A stretch of 64,000 nucleotides of DNA. It comes from Lolium rigidum. Its lineage: Eukaryota > Streptophyta > Magnoliopsida > Poales > Poaceae. The notes under the pieces were generated by a model. It saw only the letters and a program-made list of their open reading frames with translations, did no database searches and had not been told where the DNA came from. How positions within the stretch are numbered: position 1 is the stretch's first letter; every line of letters begins with the position of its first letter. A program made the position numbers and the translations under genes. The DNA is taken from assembly GCF_022539505.1 (NCBI RefSeq), contig NC_061510.1:395294249-395358248 (forward strand). The letters are read 5' to 3'. Positions 57,640 through 64,000 of the stretch are shown here, one piece after another.

Positions 57640-58413
57640 GATCTTCATTGTTGACTAGAGATTTCTCGGAGCAAAATTATCTATAGAATAAAAAATAGAA
57701 TTAGTTCTCTCTCATTATGAATTGAAAGGGGTCGGTATTTCATTGATAAGACCATCTCAATTTTAGCCAATATTTACTTATTATAGAGATGGTGCGATTT
57801 GACTCCTAGACCTTCTCAATAACACTAAAACAAACAATCACACTTGATTCTTAGAAATAGATCGATCCATATGCTCTAAATCCATATACTTTAAATGGAT
57901 AAAAGAGATATGAATCTTTCTCCCGGCTCAACTTGTAATTGTATACTTTTCCTTTTTCTTGGACAAGAAGAGATATGAAAAAAAATCGAGAGAAGATATG
58001 AAATATTTGACTAATACTAGTACTATATTTCATTCCACTTTCCTATTTCTCAACAACAACTTCTCTCATCAGCTATTTCGTGTTTTCAAATTCATCAATT
58101 GTCTCATACATACCCTATTTTGATTTTGATAATATGGTGTAGCATACCTTATACAAACATAATTCTAAGGTTTCTTTATTTTAATATGCCATAAGAAGAG
58201 TTCTTCCATTCTCTTTTTCTTTGGTTGCGGGAAAACACAAAGTTTTATAAGGAGCTTAATTTTAGTAACAAATCCTAAGATCTTTAGGCTTACATGAAAA
58301 GGGGTTTTTCCTATAGAACTATGGAACCCCCAAGCAGTTGTGGTTGTACCTGTCCAATAGGAATAACAAAACTCGCTATTCACTCAGTTTATTTTCCATA
58401 ATAAGATTGTGTA

Positions 58414-58547
58414 GGATAGATGGCCGAGCGGTTGAAGGCGTAGCATTGGAGTGCTATGTAGGCTATGTTTACCGAGCGGTTGAAGGCGTAGCATTGGAAC
58501 TGCTATGTAGACTTTTGTTTACCGTAGGTTCGAATCCCTCTCTTTCC
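58414..58547 (+). pseudogene. trnS-GGA: Plastid trnS-GGA with internal 48-bp duplication
   Basis: The 5' end GGATAGATGGCCGAGCGGTT, the anticodon loop around TTGGAAC (GGA anticodon), the long variable arm and the T arm GGTTCGAATCCC are all present. The segment from GAGCGGTTGAAGGCG through the anticodon arm occurs twice (from 58426 and from 58474), making the molecule about 134 nt. It could not fold into one tRNA, so it is a pseudogene. Confidence 0.85.
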
Positions 58548-58814
58548 ATTTTTTTTAAATTCATCAACGTTAAGGATCACACTGTATCAAATCAAATAAC
58601 AATTTATTATAGAAATATAATATCTTATGTAATAGAAATTATCTATAGCAAATTACCGTGGGATGTAAAATACACAGAAGAAAAAAGATACTAGGCTTAA
58701 TCCATTTTTGCTAGTTGAGTGGGAAAATACAAATTAGTGGTCTTAGGTCGATTTAGTTCAGGAAAACGGCAAGGGGAAAAAAATTCTATGAACATTTCCT
58801 TTTATTCATTAAGC

Positions 58815-59177
58815 TCAAGTCTGACGAGAGGAATATTTTACAACTAACAACTCATTTATTTTGAGACCGACCCATTTCCTATCTAGGATTTTATTTACTA
58901 GTCCTTTATATTCGAATGTGTCCCCTGGGTCGGATGAAGCCATCAAATTTTGAACGAGACCTTTTGACGTACATATCTAAGTAATTGTCGTTCTGTTAGA
59001 CCATAATAAAAACGCAATTTATATTTTTCTTGAACACAAGTACGATATTGCTCCTTATTTCTAGAACGAAATTTCTTTTTTCAGATTACAACCTGATTTA
59101 GGTGTTTTTCTAGCGAGTCCTGGTACAGCTCCCAAACAACGTTTTTTTATTAAACAAGGTCCTCAATAACAGGACAT
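58815..59177 (-). pseudogene. rps4: Plastid rps4 remnant with internal deletions
   Basis: The ATG at 59177 starts a frame homologous to the ribosomal protein S4 N-terminus, with three CGN arginine codons now TGT, TGA and TGT. Recognisable pieces are [19 protein letters not shown] and, at the end, [20 protein letters not shown] to a TGA at 58815-58817. The span is 363 bp against about 606 bp in grass chloroplasts; the middle and a short segment after SSDPG are missing. Several in-frame stops exclude function. Confidence 0.85.
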
Positions 59178-59190
59178 GAAGACTTCTTTT

Positions 59191-59712
59191 TTATTTTATT
59201 GAAATTTCATTTTACACAATTAAATTGTACTCCCGCCTCCGGCTGGCGCAGCTCCGACCTCCGCCTAGGGCTGATAGACCTCCCGCTTCCTCTTCCCCGA
59301 CATGGTGGCGGACACCATGGCCGCTACCTCGCCGGGAGTCGGCTGGCCTCCCGCGACGGTGACGGGGACGTCCACCACCATCCGCGCCTCCGGCACGCCT
59401 TCCGCGGTCAGCGGGACCTACGAGTGGTCCATGGCGGCGAGATCTGGCCGCGTAGTGGCCGGAGAGGGCGGGGGCGTGGAGATCGGGGCAGCGGTGGGGC
59501 GGGGGGCAATAGTTGGGCGGGCTGAAATCTCCTTCGCGAGAAGTGAGGGTCGCGTTCAGTTTAGGTCGCCAACCCGTACACCTACGGGTTTCCGAGCGGA
59601 CCCGGGACGGAACTGGAAAATTTTAATACGGGACCTGATAAAATGTCGCGAAAACGCCGAAACCCATTTCAGCGGTTAGTTTTAGGCGTTTTAGCCGTGT
59701 TAGACTTGCTCT
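59191..59712. other. GC-rich unassigned segment
   Basis: Strong CpG content with overlapping ORFs in several frames (59199-59679). No protein recognised. It may be a captured gene fragment or part of the class II element to the right. Confidence 0.35.
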
Positions 59713-61197
59713 AAGAGCATCTCCAGCCGCGTCCCCCAAAGCGTCACCCAAAGCAATTTGGGGCGCGCCGGACCAAAAAAACGTTCCAGCCGCGTCCACC
59801 AAAGACCATTTTTGTCCGGCGCGCCCCGATACGGTGTCCGGCGCCCCGAGTCCGTCCCCGTCCCACAGTGGACGCTCCGGGCACGCCGGACACAACGAAA
59901 AGCGAGGCGAACCGACGCGGGCCCGATGCGTCAGCGGCTCGGAAGCCTAAAACCCCGTCGCCTACCTTTGGTCAAGCGAAGTTAATGGCGTCCCTGTTTT
60001 CCCAGGCGACGCAGGGACGCGTCTCGTCGTGCATGGCCGCGTGGCCGTCCGCGCCGGCGTTATTGCGTGCAACCACCCGCTGCCGCCGCTGTTTAAAGAC
60101 GCACTGCAGTTCTCGCCGCTCACAAACCTTCTCGTCGCCGCCGCCTCCCCCCTCCCAGATCTTCTCCTCGCCGCTCCAAAAATGTCGAGCTCGTCCTCCC
60201 GCAAGATCGCCGCGGTGAACGACTTCGGCCGCGGCAGCCTCACCGTGCCGGAGGCGTGGGCGCTGTACCACGTCCGGTATCCAGTCCCGCCGGACATGCG
60301 GCTGCCAAGCAGTGGCGGCTGGAAGATGTCCGTGAACGGCATTGGCATCCCGCCGCCGCCGAAGCCGCGCACGGATCAATGGAGGGATGCCATCAAGGCC
60401 CGTCGGGCTCAACTCACCGCCGAGGAGCGGTTGGATCCGACGTGGGTGGCCAACAACAACGACGCCTGGTGGACGACGTACTTCAAGGCGAAGTACGACG
60501 TCGAGATGTACAGCACCGACGGGCTCGTCGGCGGCCCCAACAGCTGGAACAAGGACGGCCGCGCCCTGTTCTGGGGTGTTCCGGGGCGCACCCTCGAGAA
60601 CGTCATCCGCAACGGCGCTCCAAGGTTGGAGATGTCGTCGTCACCGCCGCCGTCTCCTCAATGGCAGCCGAGGAGGACGACGTACTCGTCCTCCTCGCAC
60701 TCTTCTTCCTCAGGACCGGCGCGATCGACGCCGTCCTCGTCGTACCGATCGGCGCCCTACACCGTCCCCAAACGGGAGGTGAAGGAGGAGCCGACGACGC
60801 CCGGCAACACGAGGCGTGGCGGCAGCGGCAGCGGCAGCCGGCGACAACAAGGGAGGCGCGGCGGCGCCCTCCTCATCCCGAAGCCGGAGGTGAAGAAGGA
60901 GCCGGAGGAACCATCGCAGGCGGCGCTGCTGGCGGAGTACGAGCGGCAGCAGCGGCTCATCGCCAGCAGCGACGACCCCGAGGACTGCCCAGGTCCGCGG
61001 GCGGCGTTCTTGGCGTCCATGAACGACAAGGATGCCTGGAGGGGCGACCTCGACGCGGCGATCGCCATGTCCATCCGCGACTCCGGCAAGCCGCTGGTGG
61101 ACCTCACCGACGACGGCGAAGCAGGACCAAGCGGCTTGGTGAAGGACGAGCCCGTCGACGAGCCCGTTGACGAGCGCGTCAAGCAGGAGGTCGTCAC
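59713..61197 (+). mobile_element. Probable class II element segment carrying an ORF
   Basis: TAA then GAGCATCTCCAGCCGCG at about 59713 resembles the terminal repeats of Triticeae DNA transposons, and GCGCCGG-type words follow. The partner terminus was removed when the Athila-like LTR inserted at 61198. Superfamily is uncertain; PIF/Harbinger is possible from the TAA flank. Confidence 0.45.
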
Positions 61198-61261
61198 TGA
61201 TGTCTACGGGAGCTTCTATTCTTGTAGACAGTGTTGGGCCTCCAAGAGCAGAGGTTTGTAG
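60182..61261 (+). CDS. Uncharacterised basic/acidic protein, C-terminus replaced by LTR sequence
   Basis: ATG at 60182 (MSSSSSRKIAAVNDFGRG) is preferred over the one at 60029, because the intervening sequence is leader-like. Residues 18-60 form a conserved-looking block (VPEAWALYHVRYPVPPDMRL, SSGGWKM); then a charged helix, a W-rich block (NNNDAWWTTYFKAKYDVEMY), GRALFWGVPGRTLENVI, Ser-rich linkers and several VKEEP/VKKEP motifs that resemble sumoylation sites. The native frame runs 338 codons and is cut at 61198; 21 further residues come from the LTR. Proteins of this style recur in Triticeae near DNA transposons, but I know no function. The frame is long, GC-rich and unbroken, so it was coding until recently. 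Confidence 0.6.
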   Translation: MSSSSSRKIAAVNDFGRGSLTVPEAWALYHVRYPVPPDMRLPSSGGWKMSVNGIGIPPPPKPRTDQWRDAIKARRAQLTAEERLDPTWVANNNDAWWTTYFKAKYDVEMYSTDGLVGGPNSWNKDGRALFWGVPGRTLENVIRNGAPRLEMSSSPPPSPQWQPRRTTYSSSSHSSSSGPARSTPSSSYRSAPYTVPKREVKEEPTTPGNTRRGGSGSGSRRQQGRRGGALLIPKPEVKKEPEEPSQAALLAEYERQQRLIASSDDPEDCPGPRAAFLASMNDKDAWRGDLDAAIAMSIRDSGKPLVDLTDDGEAGPSGLVKDEPVDEPVDERVKQEVVTDVYGSFYSCRQCWASKSRGL

Positions 61262-62896
61262 AACAGCAGCAAGTTTCCCTTAAGTGGATTACCCAAGGTT
61301 TATCGATCTCGGGGAGGAAGAGGTCAAAGATATCCCTCTCATGCAACCCCGCAACCACAAAGCAAGAAGTCTCTTGTGTCCCCAACACACCTAATAGGTG
61401 CACTAGTTCGGCGAAGAGATAGTGAAATACGGGTGGTATGAATAAGTAGTAGCAACGGCACCGGAAAAGTGCTTTGCCCGGGACAAGTAAACAAGCGAGT
61501 AGTAACGCAGCAGTAGTAACGCAAGTAAAACAAGAAACTGACGATAGCGATATTTAGGAACAAGGCCTAGGGATTAGACTTTCACTAGTGGACACTCTCA
61601 ACATTGATCACATAACAGAATAGATAAATGCATACTCTACACTCTTGTTGGATGATGAACACATTGCGTAGGATTACACGAACCCTCAATGCCGGAGTTA
61701 ACAAGCTCCACAATAATGCTCATATTTTAGTAACCTTTAGTGTAAGATAGATCAAAAGACTAAACCAAGTACTAGCATAGCATGCACACTTGTCACCTTC
61801 ATGCATATGTAGGAGGAATAGATCACATCAATATTATCATAGCAATAGTTAACTTCGCAATCTACAAGAGATCATGATCATAGCATAAACCAAGTACTAA
61901 CACGGTGCACACACTGTCACCTTTGCACACGTGCATGAGGAATAAAACTACTTTAATAACATTGCTAGAGTAGCACACAGATAAATTGTGATACAAACAC
62001 ATTGCAATCATAAAGAGATATAAATAAGCACCTCACTATGCCATTCAACAGTGAATAAGTATTCTCGTGAAATATAGCCTAAGAGACCCACACGGTGCAC
62101 ACACTCGTCACCTTTACACACGTGGGACAAGGAGTCTCCGGAGATCACATAAGTAAAACTCACTTGACTAGCATAATGACATCTAGATTACAAGCATCAT
62201 CATATGAATCTCAATCATGTAAAGCAGCTCATGAGATTATTGTATTGAAGTACATAGGAGAGAGATGAACCACATAGCTACCGGTACAGCCCCGAGCCTC
62301 GATGGAGAACTACTCCCTCCTCATGGGAGCAGCAGCGGTGATGAAGATGGCGGTGGAGATGGCAGCGGTGTCGATGGGGAAGCCTTCCGGGGCACTTCCC
62401 CGCTCCGGCAGGGTGCCGGAATAGAGACTCCTGTCCCCCGGATCTTGGCTTCGCGATGGCGGCGGCTCCGGAAGGTTTTCCGTATCGTGGTTCTTCGCAT
62501 CGGGGTTTTCGCGACGGAGGCTTTATATAGGCGAAGAGGCGGCGCGAGAGGGTCGAAGGGGTGGCCACACCATATGGCGGCGCGGCCGGGGCCCGGGCCG
62601 CGCCGGCCTATGGTCCGGGGCCCGAGTGCCTCCCTCCGGTCCTTCCCGGGTGTTCGGATGCTTCCGGTGAAAATAGGAACCCGGGTCTTCGTTTCGTCCA
62701 ATTCCGAGAATATTTCGTTACTAGGATTTCTGAAACCAAAAACAGCGAGAAACGAGAACCGGCACTTCGGCATCTTGTTAATAGGTTAGTTCCGGAAAAT
62801 GCACGAATATGACATAAAGTGTGCATAAAACATGTAGATAACATCAATAATGTGGCATGGAACATAAGAAATTATCGATACGTTGGAGACGTATCA
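61198..62896 (-). repeat. 3' LTR of Athila-like element B2
   Basis: Minus strand TGATACGTCTCC at 62896 to ...GTAGACATCA at 61198 (1699 bp), TATATAAAG box at 62521-62529. It is the same B subtype as 43133-44825. Left flank GTCAC (61193-61197) is one copy of the target duplication. Confidence 0.85.
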
Positions 62897-64000
62897 GCAT
62901 CCCCAAGCTTAGTTCTGCTCGTCCCGAGCAGGTAAAACGATAACAAAGATAATTTCGAAGTGACATGCCATCATAAACTTGATCATACTATTTGTAAACA
63001 TATGTAGTGGATGCAGCGATCAAAACAATGGTAATGACATGAGTAAACAAGTGAATCATAAAGCAAAGACTTTTCATGAATAGTACTTCAAGACAAGTAT
63101 TAATAAGTCTTGCATAAGAGTTAACTCATAAAGCAATAAATCAAAGTAAAGGCATTGAAGCAACACAAAGGAAGATTAAGTTTCAGCGGTTGCTTTCAAC
63201 TTGTAACATGTATATCTCATGGATAATTGTCAACATAGAGTAATATAACAAGTACAATATGCAAGTATGTAGGAATCAATGCACAGTTCACACAAGTGTT
63301 TGCTTCTTGAGGTGGAGAGAGATAGGTGAACTGACTCAACATAAAAGTAAAAAGAATGGTCCTTCAAAGAGGAAAGCATCGATTGCTATATTTGTGCTAG
63401 AGCTTTTATTTTGAAAACATGAAACAATTTTGTCAACGGTAGTAATAAAGCATATGAGTTATGTACATTATATCTTACAAGTTGCAAGTCTCATGCATAG
63501 TATACTAATAGTGCCCGCACCTTGTCCTAATTAACTTGGACTACCGGATCTTTGCAATGCACATGTTTTGACCAAGTGTCACAATGGGGTACCTCCATGC
63601 CGCCCGTGCAAAGGTCTAAGGAGAAAGCTCGCATTTTGGATTTCTCGCTTTTGATTATTCTCAACTTAGACATCCATACCGGGACAACATGGACAACGAG
63701 ATAATGGACTCCTCTTTAATGCATAAGCATGTGGCAACAATTATTATTCTCATATGAGATTGAGGATATGTGTCCAAACCGAAACTTCCACCATGAATCA
63801 TGGCTTTAGTTAGCGGCCCAAAGTTCTTCTCTAACAATATGCATGCTCCAACCATGAAGGTGGTAGATCTCTCTTGCTTCGGACAAGACGGACATGCATA
63901 GCAACTCACATGATATCCAACAAAGAATAGTTGATGGCGTCCCCGAAACATGGTTATCGCTCAACAAGCAACTTAATAAGAGATAAAGTGCATAAGTACA
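62897..64000 (-). mobile_element. Interior of Athila-like element B2, leaving the window
   Basis: Polypurine tract at 62897-62912 followed by the conserved non-coding 3' region. The ORF and 5' LTR would be to the right of the window. Confidence 0.8.

Larger units (their letters stand above)
57640..59190. other. Nuclear insertion of plastid DNA (NUPT), trnS-rps4 region
   Basis: The order trnS-GGA (plus) then rps4 (minus), with an AT-rich spacer, is the chloroplast order in grasses. The right end lies just beyond the rps4 start at about 59190. The left end is uncertain: 57640-58413 is AT-rich and plastid-like (TAGAGATGGTGCGATTTGA at about 57784) and would correspond to the ycf3-trnS spacer. 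Scattered C-to-T and G-to-A changes indicate old, methylation-driven decay. Confidence 0.75.

Noticed and set aside
59962..60412. Minus-strand ORFs of 136 and 146 codons
   Set aside because: Shadow frames opposite the start of the 60182 ORF.
60256..61170. 304-codon plus-strand ORF in another frame
   Set aside because: Arg/Gly/Ala-rich shadow of the ORF starting at 60182; codon-position GC favours the latter.

Overview
This window looks like intergenic, transposon-packed DNA from a large grass genome, most probably Pooideae and Triticeae-like. That placement rests on recognised repeat types, not on a database search: Athila-like Gypsy LTRs that begin TGATACGTCTCC with a tRNA-Asp primer site, SIRE-type Copia LTRs that end CACCCCCCCTCTAGG...TTCA, Tat and chromovirus Gypsy elements, plant LINE and PIF/Harbinger remnants, and a decayed piece of chloroplast DNA. 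There is no bacterial-style operon, CRISPR array or convincing intact host gene. Three 100-N scaffold gaps (24259-24358, 39546-39645, 52798-52897) split the window into four contigs.

Layout. 1-4337: 3' part of a Tat-lineage Gypsy element (protease remnant, antisense acidic ORF, 3' LTR) sitting in an Athila-like LTR. 4338-10709: that Athila-like element, minus strand, whose only ORF encodes a repeat-bearing protein with hydrophobic C-terminal segments. It interrupts a SIRE-type Copia (10710-13317). A second SIRE-type LTR follows at 14538-16685. 17135-17740: a gene-like first exon with a repeat-bearing upstream region. 17924-23027: a 5.1 kb palindrome made of about fifteen ~325-bp satellite units, which resumes at 23770 and runs into the first gap.

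24359-29818: an Athila-like element carrying a frameshifted gag-protease and no polymerase. It cuts a chromovirus whose chromodomain end and ~5.0 kb 3' LTR follow (29819-37133). That LTR holds a 5'-truncated LINE with a 16-bp target duplication. A Copia leader fragment (37134-38115) and an Athila-like LTR in plus orientation follow. 39696-44825: a second Athila-like element with the membrane-type ORF, inserted in a second chromovirus LTR (44826-47197, minus). This is flanked by the Copia PBS and LTR (47198-47639). More Athila-like LTRs lie at 48828-52744 and 53817-56396, the latter as an inverted pair.

56397-57478: PIF/Harbinger transposase pseudogene with two of three catalytic acids lost. 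About 57640-59190: plastid insertion with trnS-GGA and rps4 remnants. 59713-61197: a probable DNA-transposon segment with a 338-codon uncharacterised ORF, cut by another Athila-like LTR (61198-62896) whose body leaves the window.

The pieces work together mainly as a nested insertion record. Defective elements (gag-protease only, or membrane-ORF only) share the LTRs, primer site and polypurine tract they would need to be copied by an autonomous relative. The most consequential structural clue is that the two chromovirus LTRs have matching 5-bp flanks (CGCCT) but opposite orientation, so the contig between gaps 2 and 3 may be inverted, either in the assembly or in the genome.
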